A stretch of DNA of 64,000 nt from Quadrisphaera granulorum (GCF_003149145.1 NZ_QGDQ01000012.1:62001-126000), one strand, 5' to 3'. Shown: positions 16,763-25,685, counted from the first letter of the stretch. The notes: generated by a model from the letters alone, not told the origin. Translations and numbers: made by a program.

Positions 16763-17185
16763 CTAGACAGCGCGGCCCAGGAGCTCGGCAAGTTCGTCGT
16801 CGACGTGGACGTGGCGGCTCTCGGCGCCCGGAGGCACGAGGGCGTGGGTGCGGTCGAGGAAGTCACGCAGGTCGGCGGCGTCGGCCTCCAGGACAGCGTG
16901 GCCGTCGGGGGAGCTGAGGGACACGAGGACGACCTCGAGTCCGTCGACCTCGCCGGGCCAGACCTGCACGTCACCCTCACCGGTGGGACGGCGCAGGCCC
17001 TCACGGAGGAGGTCACGGGCGAAGACCCACTCGATGGAGCCGCCGTCACCCCGGAAGGACGCCGTCACGGCGAACGGGTCGTGCACGCCGTAGCCGAACT
17101 CCACCGAGACCGGCACCTTGCCCGACTCGGGGACGACGAGGCGCAGCTCGACCTCGGCGTCGACGTGAGCTGAGCCTCTGGGCAC
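16763..17185 (-). CDS. SsgA-like cell-division/sporulation regulator
   Basis: A 140-residue soluble protein of the SsgA-like family, found only in morphologically complex actinomycetes. There, members help position FtsZ and remodel peptidoglycan during septation. The match covers most of the length: ELRLVVPESGKVPVSVEFGY, DPFAVTASFRGDGGSIEWVFARDLLREGL, then GDVQVWPGEVDGLEVVLVSL and a C-terminal acidic helix FLDRTHALVPPG. The start is GTG 17185, five bases after GGGGAGGA; the open frame extends much further upstream but without family similarity. Only one such gene is seen here, so which paralogue (SsgB or other) cannot be decided. Confidence 0.82.
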   Translation of the reverse strand: MPRGSAHVDAEVELRLVVPESGKVPVSVEFGYGVHDPFAVTASFRGDGGSIEWVFARDLLREGLRRPTGEGDVQVWPGEVDGLEVVLVSLSSPDGHAVLEADAADLRDFLDRTHALVPPGAESRHVHVDDELAELLGRAV

Positions 17186-17296
17186 GCTGGTCCTCCCCGG
17201 TGATGCGGCGGCACGGAGCCGGCAACGGAGCCGACCCTGTGGTCGGACACCTTCGATGTTCCCCTGTCCCGGACGGATCAAACACCCCCGGGCGGC

Positions 17297-17857
17297 GTGT
17301 CGTACGAGACGTACCCTAGGCGGGTGCAGCCTGCGCCGCCGGTCCCTCCCGCCCCTGAGGGCAGCCGGACCCCCCCTGAACAGGGCGGGGACCACCCATC
17401 CGGGCGCACCGGCGCCACGCGCAGCGGGCTCGCCGCGCGGCGCGCCGAGTACCGCGACCGTTGGGAGTGGCGCGCTCGTATCCGCGCGGACCCGGGCAAG
17501 CACCGCATCTACCGCGTCGTCGTGGCCTGCGTCGGGGTCTTCCTCATCCTGCTCGGGGCCGCAACCGGCTGGCTCCCTGGTCCGGGGGGCATCCCGTTGG
17601 TGCTCGCCGGTCTCGCGGTGCTCGCGAGCGAGTTCGTCTGGGCCCACCGGCTGCTCAAGCGCGCCCGCCTCGCCGTCCACCGCTTCACCCGCTGGGCGGG
17701 CAGGCAGCCTCTGTGGCTGCGACTCACGGGCTCCGGGGTGGGGGTCGCCGTGGCCCTGGGCGGCGCCTGGCTGTTCCTCGTGGTGCTGGGGCCCCCCGAG
17801 GTGCTGCCGGCCGGGGCCATCGCCCTGCTCGATCGGATCCCCGGCGTCGACAGCTAA
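17297..17857 (+). CDS. PGPGW-domain membrane protein
   Basis: Small membrane protein of 186 residues. A proline-rich, probably disordered N-terminus of about 55 residues precedes two paired hydrophobic segments: IYRVVVACVGVFLILLGAA, then WLPGPGGIPLVLAGLAVLASEF, which carries the family PGPG motif, and a second pair near the end. An alternative start at GTG 17324 lies seven bases after a good -10 box (TACCCT, 17312-17317) and would be leaderless; it removes only nine disordered residues. The function of the family is unknown. Confidence 0.75.
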   Translation: MSYETYPRRVQPAPPVPPAPEGSRTPPEQGGDHPSGRTGATRSGLAARRAEYRDRWEWRARIRADPGKHRIYRVVVACVGVFLILLGAATGWLPGPGGIPLVLAGLAVLASEFVWAHRLLKRARLAVHRFTRWAGRQPLWLRLTGSGVGVAVALGGAWLFLVVLGPPEVLPAGAIALLDRIPGVDS

Positions 17858-17991
17858 TCGGTCGACAGCTGATCGACGGCCAGTTGACGGTCAGGTGACC
17901 GCTGGCCCGACACCCGCTCAGGCACCGGCGCAGGCGGGTGCGGCCCGTGAACGGCCGACCCCGACGGGCCTGTAGTGTGTTCTCCGCACCC

Positions 17992-18063
17992 GGGCGATTG
18001 GCTCAGCGGTAGAGCGCCTCGTTCACACCGAGGAGGTCACTGGTTCGATCCCAGTATCGCCCA
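17992..18063 (+). tRNA. tRNA-Val (CAC)
   Basis: Cloverleaf with acceptor GGGCGAT/ATCGCCC. The anticodon stem CCTCG/CGAGG holds loop TTCACAC (anticodon CAC), and the T-arm is ACTGGTTCGATCCCAGT. It is nearly identical to tRNA-Val(GAC) at 7832 outside the anticodon arm. A TAGTGT at 17973-17978 could be its -10 box. Confidence 0.95.
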
Positions 18064-18070
18064 CCCGGGT

Positions 18071-18105
18071 CTGACGGGCCGTCCCTGACAGGGACGGCCC
18101 GTCAG
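18071..18105 (+). terminator. Terminator of tRNA-Val(CAC)
   Basis: A perfect 16-bp stem (18071-18086 with 18090-18105) and a 3-nt loop, built on CTGACGGGCC, is followed by TGCTTTCC. It is the strongest simple hairpin in the window. Confidence 0.85.
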
Positions 18106-18147
18106 TGCTTTCCAGGCTTTTCAGGTGCTCCCGCGAGGAGGTCGTCG

Positions 18148-18786
18148 GTGACCGAGGGCGTCGTCGTCGGGCGGGTCGCGCTGCTGAGGCGCTTTCCGCT
18201 CCGCTCCGCGGGCGGAGACCTCCCGACGAGCGTCCACCTGGACGCCGCGGGTCTCCAGCACGACCGGCGCTGGCAGCTCCTCGACGCCGCGGGGTCACCG
18301 CTGCGGGCTCGTGAGCTGCCGGAGCTGGCCGCTCTGTCCGCCTCTGTCGACGACGACGCGCTGCGCGTGCGACGAGCCGCCACTGACGCGCTTCCTCTCG
18401 ACAGTGGCTGGCCGGAGCAGCTGGCTGGACCCGGCGCCCGCCTGCAGGACTCTCGTGCCGAGGGGGACGGCCGTCGCGGGGGCCACCGCGACGGCGCGGC
18501 GGTGCACCTGGTGGCCGCCGGTGCCGCTGACGCACCGGACGCGCCCGCTGAGTGCGACCCGGGGGAGCGTGCCAACGTCGTCGTCGACCTCGACCCTGCT
18601 GCGGCGCGCCCCGGGGACGAACGCGGCTGGGTCGGCCGCCGCTTACGCCTCGCAGGCACAGGCGAGGCGGCCGGGCCGCTGCTGGAGGTCACCCGCACCC
18701 CGAAGCGCTGCCTGGGGGTGTACGCCGACGTCGTCGAGCCCGGCGAGGTCCGCGTGGGCGACGTCGTCGTCCTCCTCGACCTGTGA
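18148..18786 (+). CDS. MOSC-domain protein
   Basis: A 212-residue protein with the MOSC N-terminal barrel (VGRVALLRRFPLRSAGGD, LDAAGLQHDRRWQLLDAAG). It also has the MOSC core near the end (TRTPKRCLGVYADVVEPGEVRVGD), whose Cys is the conserved sulfur-carrying position. Proteins of this type are predicted to deliver sulfur or handle molybdenum cofactor; no molybdenum gene lies nearby. The start is GTG 18148 with GCGAGGAGG upstream. The last four codons CTC GAC CTG TGA are present three times in tandem, so the stop codon is followed by two in-frame copies of itself. Confidence 0.78.
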   Translation: MTEGVVVGRVALLRRFPLRSAGGDLPTSVHLDAAGLQHDRRWQLLDAAGSPLRARELPELAALSASVDDDALRVRRAATDALPLDSGWPEQLAGPGARLQDSRAEGDGRRGGHRDGAAVHLVAAGAADAPDAPAECDPGERANVVVDLDPAAARPGDERGWVGRRLRLAGTGEAAGPLLEVTRTPKRCLGVYADVVEPGEVRVGDVVVLLDL

Positions 18787-18810
18787 CTCGACCTGTGACT
18801 CGACCTGTGA
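18775..18810 (+). repeat. Three tandem copies of a 12-mer ending in a stop codon
   Basis: CTCGACCTGTGA occurs three times head to tail at 18775, 18787 and 18799. The first copy encodes the last residues and stop of the MOSC protein; the others repeat the stop in the same frame. It is probably a slippage product. Confidence 0.9.
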
Positions 18811-18842
18811 AGGGGCCTCGGCGGGCGCTGCGGCCCGCGCCG

Positions 18843-18848
18843 TAGAGT
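18843..18848 (+). promoter_or_regulatory. -10 box of thrS (leaderless)
   Basis: TAGAGT lies seven bases before the thrS GTG at 18856. No ribosome-binding site is possible in that space, so the message is probably leaderless. Confidence 0.6.
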
Positions 18849-18855
18849 CACGGCC

Positions 18856-20862
18856 GTGTCTGAGCCTGCTGTCCTGCGCGTGGTGGTCGACGGTGACGAG
18901 CGCGAGGTCGCGGCCGGCACCACAGCGGCGCAGCTCTACGAGACCCGCCGCGACGTCGTGGTGGCCCGCATCGACAGCGGGTCGGGGCCCGAGCTGAAGG
19001 ACCTGACCACCGAGCTGTCCGACGGTGACGTCGTGGAGGCCGTCGAGATCGGCAGCCCTGACGGTCTCGACGTGCTGCGCCACTCCACCGCGCACGTGCT
19101 CGCGCAGGCCGTCCAGTCCCTGCACCCGCAGGCGAAGTTGGGCATCGGGCCGCCCGTGCGCGACGGCTTCTACTACGACTTCGACGTCGACGTCCCCTTC
19201 ACCCCCGAGGACCTCAAGGCCCTCGAGAAGGAGATGCAGCGCATCGTCAAGGAGGGGCAGACCTTCGCCCGGCGCGTCGTGACGGACGAGGAGGCGCGCG
19301 CGGAGCTCGCCTCCGAGCCGTACAAGCTGGAGCTCATCGGGCTCAAGGGCGGCACGGGCAGTGCGGACGACGGCACCGAGGTGGCTGAGGGCGCCTCCGT
19401 CGAGGTCGGAGCCGGCGAGCTCACGATCTACGACAACGTCCGCCGCGGTGGCGAGGTGGCCTGGAAGGACCTGTGCCGCGGCCCGCACGTGCCGAGCACC
19501 CGCCTGCTGGCCAACGGCTGGCAGCTCACCCGTACCGCCGCCGCCTACTGGCGCGGTGACCAGGCCAATCAGCAGCTGCAGCGCGTCTACGGCACCGCGT
19601 GGCCGTCCAAGGACGAGCTGCGCGCCCACCTGGAGCGCCTCGCCGAGGCCGAGCGGCGTGACCACCGCCGCCTGGGCGCCGAGCTCGACCTGTTCTCCTT
19701 CCCCGACGAGATCGGCTCCGGCCTGGCGGTGTTCCACCCGCGCGGTGGCGTCATCAAGCGGGAGATGGAGGACTACGTCCGCCGGCGGCACGTGGAGGAG
19801 GGCTTCGACTACGTCGGCACGCCCCACATCTCCAAGCAGCACCTGTTCGAGACGTCGGGCCACCTGCCGTACTACGCCGACACGATGTTCCCGCCGATGG
19901 AGCTCGAGAACGCGCAGTACTACCTCAAGGCCATGAACTGCCCCATGCACAACCTGATCTTCAGGTCGCGTGGGCGGTCCTACCGCGAGCTGCCGCTGCG
20001 CTTCTTCGAGTTCGGGTCCGTCTACCGCTACGAGAAGTCGGGTGTGGTGCACGGCCTGACCCGCGTGCGCGGCCTCACCCAGGACGACTCCCACAGCTAC
20101 TGCACCCCCGAGCAGGCACCGGCCGAGATCGAGAAGCTGCTCAATTTCGTGCTGGGGCTGCTGAAGGACTTCGGCCTGGACGACTACTACCTCGAGCTGT
20201 CCACTCGCGGCAGCAGTGACAAGTTCATCGGGTCCGATGAAGAGTGGGAGCAAGCCACGGAGGTCCTGCGCGGCTGCGCCGAGCGCACCGGCCTGGAGCT
20301 CGTGGCCGACCCGGGTGGCGCCGCGTTCTACGGCCCGAAGATCTCCGTTCAGGCGCGCGACGCCATCGGCCGCACCTGGCAGATGTCGACCATCCAGTAC
20401 GACTTCAACCAGCCGGCCCGCTTCGGCCTGGAGTACACCGCTGCTGACGGCTCCCACCAGCAGCCCGTGATGATCCACTCGGCGAAGTTCGGCTCGCTGG
20501 AGCGGTTCTTCGGTGTGCTCGTCGAGCACTACGCGGGTGCCTTCCCCCCGTGGCTCGCGCCCGTGCAGGTGGTCGGCGTGCCGGTCGCGGAAGACTTCGC
20601 CCCGCACCTGCACGACGTGGTCCGTCAGCTCAAGGCGCAGGGGATCCGCGCCGAAGTGGACGACTCCGACGACCGCATGCAGAAGAAGATCCGCACCCAC
20701 TCCAAGGCGAAGGTGCCGTTCGTGCTCATTGCCGGTGGCGACGACGTCGAGGCCGGCGCGGTCTCCTTCCGCTACCGCGACGGCTCGCAGGACAACGGCG
20801 TGCCGGTGGCGGAGGCCATCGCGCGCATCGTCGAGGCGGTCCGCTCCCGGGTCCAGGTGTGA
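18856..20862 (+). CDS. thrS: Threonine--tRNA ligase
   Basis: Charges tRNA-Thr. The 668 residues contain, in order, the TGS domain ([23 protein letters not shown]), the editing domain with [13 protein letters not shown] (zinc/editing HxxxH), and the class II catalytic core. The core has motif 2 [13 protein letters not shown]-like [14 protein letters not shown], zinc ligands MNCPMH, and [20 protein letters not shown]. The C-terminal anticodon-binding domain ends [17 protein letters not shown]. The start GTG 18856 is leaderless. The stop overlaps the start of the HIT gene (GTGTGA then GTGAGC), the usual actinobacterial arrangement leading into the PIM-lipid genes. Confidence 0.97.
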   Translation: MSEPAVLRVVVDGDEREVAAGTTAAQLYETRRDVVVARIDSGSGPELKDLTTELSDGDVVEAVEIGSPDGLDVLRHSTAHVLAQAVQSLHPQAKLGIGPPVRDGFYYDFDVDVPFTPEDLKALEKEMQRIVKEGQTFARRVVTDEEARAELASEPYKLELIGLKGGTGSADDGTEVAEGASVEVGAGELTIYDNVRRGGEVAWKDLCRGPHVPSTRLLANGWQLTRTAAAYWRGDQANQQLQRVYGTAWPSKDELRAHLERLAEAERRDHRRLGAELDLFSFPDEIGSGLAVFHPRGGVIKREMEDYVRRRHVEEGFDYVGTPHISKQHLFETSGHLPYYADTMFPPMELENAQYYLKAMNCPMHNLIFRSRGRSYRELPLRFFEFGSVYRYEKSGVVHGLTRVRGLTQDDSHSYCTPEQAPAEIEKLLNFVLGLLKDFGLDDYYLELSTRGSSDKFIGSDEEWEQATEVLRGCAERTGLELVADPGGAAFYGPKISVQARDAIGRTWQMSTIQYDFNQPARFGLEYTAADGSHQQPVMIHSAKFGSLERFFGVLVEHYAGAFPPWLAPVQVVGVPVAEDFAPHLHDVVRQLKAQGIRAEVDDSDDRMQKKIRTHSKAKVPFVLIAGGDDVEAGAVSFRYRDGSQDNGVPVAEAIARIVEAVRSRVQV

Positions 20863-21473
20863 GCGAGCCCTTCGACGCCGCTGCCGCCCAGGGGGCCGAG
20901 GATCCCGCCGGGTTCGCCCGGGAAGCTGACGGCTTCGAGCGTCTGTGGACGCCCCACCGCATGGCGTACATCGGCGGGGAGAACAAGCCGCCGAGTGCTG
21001 CTGCCGGGTCCGGCTGCCCGTTCTGCCGGGCACCGTCGCTGGACGACGACGACGCCCTCGTCGTCGCCCGCGGCGAGCTGTGCTTCGTGGTGCTCAACCT
21101 CTACCCGTACAACCCCGGGCACCTCATGGTCTGCCCCTATCGGCACGTGGCGGGCTACGTCGATCTGACGCCCCAGGAGACCGTCGAGGTCGCGACGCTC
21201 ACGCAGAGCGCGCTGCGGGTGCTCACGCACGTCAGCAACCCCTCGGGGTTCAACCTCGGTGTGAACCAGGGCGACGCCGGCGGTGCGGGCATCGCCGCGC
21301 ACCTGCACCAGCACGTGGTGCCCCGCTGGACGGGCGACGCGAACTTCCTGCCCGTCATCGGGCGGACCAAGGCGCTGCCGGAGCTGCTCGCGGACACCCG
21401 CGCCAAGCTCGCCGACGCCTGGGCCCGGACGGGTGAGCCCGGCACCACCGCCAGCACCATCGGCCCTCGCTGA
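20859..21473 (+). CDS. HIT-family nucleotide hydrolase/phosphorylase
   Basis: A 204-residue member of the histidine-triad family. It has the active-site motif [10 protein letters not shown] (HxHxHxx) near residue 150, preceded by [20 protein letters not shown]. The CPFC pair near residue 55 and the LW..HRMAYI start are typical of the mycobacterial Rv2613c group, whose members act on diadenosine tetraphosphate. GTG 20859 overlaps the thrS stop. The gene order thrS-HIT-pgsA is conserved in actinobacteria; the link to lipid synthesis is unexplained. Its stop codon lies inside the left arm of the hairpin that covers the pgsA start. Confidence 0.9.
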   Translation: MSEPFDAAAAQGAEDPAGFAREADGFERLWTPHRMAYIGGENKPPSAAAGSGCPFCRAPSLDDDDALVVARGELCFVVLNLYPYNPGHLMVCPYRHVAGYVDLTPQETVEVATLTQSALRVLTHVSNPSGFNLGVNQGDAGGAGIAAHLHQHVVPRWTGDANFLPVIGRTKALPELLADTRAKLADAWARTGEPGTTASTIGPR

Positions 21474-21530
21474 GCATCTCCTCTGCAGGCCCTCCGGACC
21501 TGGTCCGGTTAGCCTGCAGAGGACATGCTC
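21472..21530 (+). promoter_or_regulatory. Long hairpin covering the HIT stop and the pgsA start
   Basis: A 19-nt arm (21472-21490) pairs with 21512-21530 with a single mismatch. Inside is a second perfect palindrome CCGGACC-T-GGTCCGG (21494-21508). The right arm contains GAGGAC and the pgsA ATG (21525); a TAGCCT -10-like box starts at 21510. In RNA it would bury the pgsA start site; in DNA it could be an operator or the HIT terminator. Confidence 0.65.
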
Positions 21531-22169
21531 AACCGCTACGCCCGGGCCTGGTTGGCGCGCGTTCTGACGCCGCTGGCCGTCTTCCTGCTGCGCCGGGGCG
21601 TCAGCCCCGACACCGTCACGGTGGTCGGCACCGTCGGCGTCGTCGTCTCCGCCCTGGTGGCCTACCCGCAGGGCCAGCTGTTCTGGGGCACCATCGCCAT
21701 CACCTTCTTCGTGTTCTCCGACGCCCTCGACGGCACCATGGCCCGGCTGTCGGATCGCAGCAGCGCCTGGGGCGGTTTCCTCGACTCCACCCTCGACAGG
21801 TTCGGGGATGCCGCCGTCTTCGGCGGTCTGGTCCTCTACGCCACGGGAGTAGGCGTGGGCACCCCCTGGGCTCGCACGCTGGCGGTGCTCGCGCTGCTCA
21901 ACCTCGCGCTCGGCTTCCTCGTGTCCTACGCCCGGGCTCGTGCCGAGGCCGCCGGGGCTCGCGCCGACGTCGGCGTCGCCGAGCGCAGCGAGCGCCTCGT
22001 GGCCACGCTCGTGGTGACCGCCTTCGTGGGTCTGGGCCTACCGCACCAGGTGCTCGTGGTGGTCCTGGCGCTGCTGGCGGTCGCGAGCAGCATCACGCTG
22101 GGGCAGCGCTTCTCGCTCGTGCGCCGCCAGCTGCAGCCGGGTGACGAGCCGGCTCGTGCGCGCAGCTGA
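21525..22169 (+). CDS. pgsA: Phosphatidylinositol phosphate synthase (CDP-alcohol phosphatidyltransferase)
   Basis: Makes phosphatidylinositol phosphate from CDP-diacylglycerol and inositol phosphate in the inner membrane, the first committed step to PIM lipids. The 214-residue protein has about six hydrophobic segments and the full family motif: SDALDGTMARLSDRSSAWGG followed by FLDSTLDRFGD (D-x2-DG-x2-AR-x8-G-x3-D-x3-D) near residues 66-93. The neighbours patA and pimA support inositol specificity rather than glycerol phosphate. The ATG lies inside a long hairpin. The 3' end overlaps patA by 29 nt. Confidence 0.93.
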   Translation: MLNRYARAWLARVLTPLAVFLLRRGVSPDTVTVVGTVGVVVSALVAYPQGQLFWGTIAITFFVFSDALDGTMARLSDRSSAWGGFLDSTLDRFGDAAVFGGLVLYATGVGVGTPWARTLAVLALLNLALGFLVSYARARAEAAGARADVGVAERSERLVATLVVTAFVGLGLPHQVLVVVLALLAVASSITLGQRFSLVRRQLQPGDEPARARS

Positions 22170-23175
22170 GGCGGGGCGCAGCGCAGCGGCGCTCGGGTAC
22201 CGGGCGGCGTTCGCCGTCGTCCCCCGCCTCCCGGAGGCCCTCGTGCGTGGGGCGGCGTCGCTGGGGGCCGACGTCGCCGCCCGTCGCCACGGACCGGGGG
22301 TGCGCCGGCTGGAGGCCAACCTCGCGCGAGCGACGGGTGCCGGTGGTGTCGAGCTGCAGCAGCTCGTGCGCGACGGCATGCGCTCGTACGCCCGTTACTG
22401 GGCCGACGCGTTCCGCCTGCACACCTGGACCCCTGAGCAGCTGCGGGAACGCACCCGCGTCGAGGGCGAGGGCCTGCCCGAGCTGGTCGAGGCGCTGGAG
22501 TCCGGACGCGGTGGCGTCGCCTTCCTGGGGCACTCCGGCTCGTGGGACCAGGTGGGCGCTTGGGCGGCCGCCACATGGAAAGCCCCCGTCGTCACGGTGG
22601 CCGAGCGCCTGGAACCCGCCGAGGTCTTCGAGGCGTTCCTCGCCTTCCGCGAGCGGCTCGGCCTGACCGTGGTGGCGATGGCACCCAACAGAGGATCAGG
22701 CAGCGGCGGTGGCGGAGCCAGCTTCGCCTCCCTCGTGAGGGCGCTGCGCGGTGGCGCGTTCGTGCCGCTGCTGGCCGACCGCGACCTGTCCGGCGGCGGC
22801 GTTCCGGTGCAGCTGCTCGGGCACCCGTCTCGCGCCGCCGCGGGACCTGCGGCGCTGGCCCTGGCCACGGGGGCGCCACTGTTCCCGGTGAGCGTCCACT
22901 ACGAGCCGGCCGCCCGGGAGCGGCGCGGCCGCAACCGGTGGCGGCCGTGGACGGCCGTCGCCGTCGTCCACCCGCGGGTCACCGTCCCCGCGCCGCTGGC
23001 CGCCGAACCCGGGACACGGCCCGACCGCCGGGCCCAGGCCGCTGCCATGACGCAGGCCTGCGTCGATGTGCTGAGCGCCGCGGTGCGGGAGCACCCCGCG
23101 GACTGGCACATGCTCCAGCGGATCTTCACCGAGGGTGACCGCATCGAGGGTGTTCGCACGGGGGCAGCGTCGTGA
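22141..23175 (+). CDS. patA: Phosphatidylinositol mannoside acyltransferase
   Basis: Acyl transferase of the lysophospholipid acyltransferase superfamily that adds palmitate to the mannose of PIM on the cytoplasmic face of the membrane. The 344 residues contain the catalytic HxxxxD box as GHSGSWDQVGAW (residues about 134-145) and the acceptor region PLLADRDLSGGGVPVQLLGHPSRAAAGPAALAL. The C-terminus ends DWHMLQRIF, as in the mycobacterial homologue. The start GTG 22141 lies inside pgsA and the stop overlaps pimA, so pgsA-patA-pimA are read as one unit. Confidence 0.92.
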   Translation: MTSRLVRAAEAGRSAAALGYRAAFAVVPRLPEALVRGAASLGADVAARRHGPGVRRLEANLARATGAGGVELQQLVRDGMRSYARYWADAFRLHTWTPEQLRERTRVEGEGLPELVEALESGRGGVAFLGHSGSWDQVGAWAAATWKAPVVTVAERLEPAEVFEAFLAFRERLGLTVVAMAPNRGSGSGGGGASFASLVRALRGGAFVPLLADRDLSGGGVPVQLLGHPSRAAAGPAALALATGAPLFPVSVHYEPAARERRGRNRWRPWTAVAVVHPRVTVPAPLAAEPGTRPDRRAQAAAMTQACVDVLSAAVREHPADWHMLQRIFTEGDRIEGVRTGAAS

Positions 23176-24386
23176 GGGTCGGTCTCGTCTGCCCGTACTC
23201 CTTCGACGTCCCGGGCGGCGTCCAGGCGCACGTCAGCGACCTCGCCGAGGTGCTCCTGGAGCAGGGGCACGAGGTGTCGGTGCTGGCTCCGGTCTCCGAG
23301 CCCGACTCGGCCTCACCCGAACCACTGCCGCCCTGGCTGGTGTCCGCCGGCGGCGCCGTCCCCGTCTCCTACAACGGTTCCGTCGCCCGGGTGAGCTTCG
23401 GGCCGGTGGTCGGTCTGCGGGTGCGCCGCTGGCTGGCCGAGGGCCACTTCGACGTCGTCCACCTCCACGAGCCCGTCACCCCGAGCATCGCCCTCATCGC
23501 GATGCTCACCGCCGAGGCGCCGCTGGTCGCCACCTTCCACACGGCCTCGCTGCGCTCGCGGGCCCTGCAGGCCGCGCTGCCGCTGGTACGGCCGGGGCTG
23601 GAGAAGCTGTCGGCCCGGATCGCCGTCAGCGAGGATGCCCGCCGCCGAGTGGTCGAGCACCTGGGGGGAGACGCCGTCGTCGTCCCCAACGGGGTGTCCG
23701 TGGACAGGTACGCCGCCGCACCGGTGCGCCAGGAGTGGCGCGGGCGCCCCGGGGCGCCGGTACTGCTCTTTCTCGGGCGCTTCGAGGAGCCGCGCAAGGG
23801 CTTCGGGGTGCTCGCGCAGGCGCTGCCCGCCCTGCGCGCCGCCCACCCGGGGCTGCGGGTGCTCGTCGCCGGACGGGGAGACCCCCGGGTCGCTCATGAG
23901 CTCGCCGGCGACCACGCCGAGTGCCTGGAGATGCTCGGGTCCGTCAGCGAGGCCGACAAGGCCTCCCTACTCGCCTCCGCCGACCTGTACGTCGCGCCGC
24001 AGACCGCGGGGGAGAGCTTCGGCATCGTGCTCGTGGAGGCCATGAGCGCCGGCACACCCGTCCTGGCCAGCGCGCTGCCCGCCTTCTCCCGTGTGCTCGA
24101 CGGCGGCACCCTCGGGGAGCTCGTGCCCGTCGGTGACCCTGCGGCGCTCGCGGAGGCGGCAGCGGCGTTGCTCGACGACGACGAACGCCGCCGCGCCGTC
24201 GCCGCCGCAGCCTCGCGCGCCGTGCGCCGCTACGACTGGTCCGTGGTGGCCCACCAGGTACTGACCGTCTACGAGACGGTGCTCAGCGGGGTGCACGGCA
24301 CGGCGGCGGCCCTCGGCGAGCCCGGCGGTGACCCTGCCGCTGGGCGCCTCCTCGCGCAGTGGCGCGGCGCCGAGGTGCTCCCGTGA
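23172..24386 (+). CDS. pimA: Phosphatidylinositol alpha-mannosyltransferase PimA
   Basis: Transfers the first mannose from GDP-mannose to phosphatidylinositol. The 404-residue GT4 enzyme starts MRVGLVCPYSFDVPGGVQAHV with the GGVQ sugar-nucleotide loop. It continues DVVHLHEPVTPSIALIAM and TFHTA. The C-terminal Rossmann half has LFLGRFEEPRKGF and APQTAGESFGIVLVEAMSAGTPVLAS, holding the conserved EX7E pair. GTG 23172 overlaps the patA stop and its own stop overlaps the next gene. Placement after pgsA and patA settles the assignment among GT4 enzymes. Confidence 0.95.
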   Translation: MRVGLVCPYSFDVPGGVQAHVSDLAEVLLEQGHEVSVLAPVSEPDSASPEPLPPWLVSAGGAVPVSYNGSVARVSFGPVVGLRVRRWLAEGHFDVVHLHEPVTPSIALIAMLTAEAPLVATFHTASLRSRALQAALPLVRPGLEKLSARIAVSEDARRRVVEHLGGDAVVVPNGVSVDRYAAAPVRQEWRGRPGAPVLLFLGRFEEPRKGFGVLAQALPALRAAHPGLRVLVAGRGDPRVAHELAGDHAECLEMLGSVSEADKASLLASADLYVAPQTAGESFGIVLVEAMSAGTPVLASALPAFSRVLDGGTLGELVPVGDPAALAEAAAALLDDDERRRAVAAAASRAVRRYDWSVVAHQVLTVYETVLSGVHGTAAALGEPGGDPAAGRLLAQWRGAEVLP

Positions 24387-25009
24387 GCGACCAGGCGTTC
24401 ACGATGGTCACGCTGGTGCTGGCGGGCGTCGTCGTCCTCGGAGGACTCGCCTGGTGGCTCAGCGCGCGGGCGGCGCGCCTCGACAGGATGCACGTGCGGG
24501 TGGAGTCCACGCGGGCCGCGCTCGATGCGGCGCTGTTGCGCCGGGCCGCCGCGACGGAGGCGCTGGTCGCGAGCGGCGCGCTCGACCCGGCCAGCGCGCT
24601 GCTGCTCGCCTCCGCCGCGGCCGAGGCGACCGCGCCGCTGGAGGAGGTCGAGCGTGAGGTGGTCGAGTCCGACCTCAGCCGAGCGCTGCGCGCGGTGCTG
24701 ACGCCCGGCGCTGTGCAGGTGCTGCACGACCGGCGCGACGTCGTCGTGGAAGGGCTCCTGGCCGACCTGGCCACCGCGTGCGAGCGGGTGGTGCTGGCTC
24801 GCCGGTTCGCCAACGACGCCGTGGTCGCCGCGCGGCGCACCCGGGGGCGGCGCGTGGAGCGGTGGGCACACCTGGCGGGCCGGGCGCCGCTGCCGCGCAC
24901 CTTCGACGTCGACGACGAGCCGCCAGCGCTCGCGCCTCGCGGGGCAGCCGGGGCAGTAGCCGAGAGCGGGGCGCAGCCCCCGGCACCACGGGACCGGCTC
25001 GCGGGCTGA
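24383..25009 (+). CDS. Conserved single-pass membrane protein of the pimA operon
   Basis: A 208-residue protein with one transmembrane helix near the start (MVTLVLAGVVVLGGLAWWLSA). A long alpha-helical domain follows with repeated Ala/Leu/Arg heptads (RMHVRVESTRAALDAALLRRAAATEAL) and a disordered tail. The topology, a short N-terminus and one helix followed by a helical bundle, resembles LemA-type proteins; this is an impression, not a domain match. The same position after pimA is occupied by a conserved membrane protein in mycobacteria. GTG 24383 overlaps the pimA stop. The role is unknown, with a PIM-related function suggested by context. Confidence 0.65.
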   Translation: MSDQAFTMVTLVLAGVVVLGGLAWWLSARAARLDRMHVRVESTRAALDAALLRRAAATEALVASGALDPASALLLASAAAEATAPLEEVEREVVESDLSRALRAVLTPGAVQVLHDRRDVVVEGLLADLATACERVVLARRFANDAVVAARRTRGRRVERWAHLAGRAPLPRTFDVDDEPPALAPRGAAGAVAESGAQPPAPRDRLAG

Positions 25010-25022
25010 CAGGCTGGGCCGC

Positions 25023-25592
25023 GTGGTGGACGCAGCCGGCGAGCAGCCCGACGAGTGGGCGCTGGGCGATGACGGCCTCTGGTTCCGCCGAGGCGCTCGC
25101 GTGCTGCTGGTCGACACCGCTCGCGGCACCGCGTCCGACGAGGTGCGCCTACTGCTCGTGCGCGGGCACGACGCCGACCAGGTCGAGCGGTCGTGGTGGT
25201 TCACGGTCGGCGGGGGTATCGGGGCCGCCGAGGACGCGCGGGAGGCCGCCGCGCGGGAGGTGCGTGAGGAGACCGGCCTGGACGTGTCCGCTGAGGAACT
25301 CGTCGGGCCCGTGGGGGAGCGCAGCGCCGTCTTCGACTTCGCGGCCCGCACGTGCCGGCAGGACGAGCTGTTCTTCGTCGCCGTCGTCCCCGGGGCCGAG
25401 GCGCGCGGGGTCTCGACCAGCGGGTGGACGGTGCTGGAGGGCGACGTCCTCGACGAGCTGCGCTGGTGGTCGCTGCCGGAGCTGGCCGCCGCGCAGGCGG
25501 CCGGGGCGACCGTCTACCCGCACGCGCTGGTCAGCCTGGTGGAGGAGCTGCTGGACGGCTGGGACGGTGTGCTGCGCCAGATCGGTGACTGA
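25023..25592 (+). CDS. Nudix hydrolase
   Basis: A 189-residue hydrolase of nucleoside-diphosphate-linked compounds. The Nudix box is GGGIGAAEDAREAAAREVREETGLDV-like, seen as GAAEDAREAAAREVREETGL around residues 65-85, and keeps the REVREE metal-binding helix. It starts at GTG 25023, 14 nt after the preceding gene, and closes the thrS-pimA run. In mycobacteria a Nudix domain is also found next to pimA. The substrate cannot be read from the sequence. Confidence 0.85.
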   Translation: MVDAAGEQPDEWALGDDGLWFRRGARVLLVDTARGTASDEVRLLLVRGHDADQVERSWWFTVGGGIGAAEDAREAAAREVREETGLDVSAEELVGPVGERSAVFDFAARTCRQDELFFVAVVPGAEARGVSTSGWTVLEGDVLDELRWWSLPELAAAQAAGATVYPHALVSLVEELLDGWDGVLRQIGD

Positions 25593-25672
25593 TCCGTCAC
25601 GTCCGGTTCGGGGGCCTGCAGGTCGCAGCGCTGACCAGTGATCGGCGGTGCGGCGTGCCCGACGCGCCGCCG

Positions 25673-25678
25673 TACGAT
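25673..25678 (+). promoter_or_regulatory. -10 box of pdxS
   Basis: TACGAT ends eight bases before ATG 25686 and overlaps ATG 25677. If it is the promoter, transcription begins close to 25686 and pdxS is leaderless from that ATG. Confidence 0.5.
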
Positions 25679-25685
25679 GGACGAC

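Noticed and set aside
18643-21033. A 796-codon minus-strand frame opposite thrS
   Set aside because: Shadow of thrS and neighbours: biased in His, Val and Arg, no domain, and no start signal.
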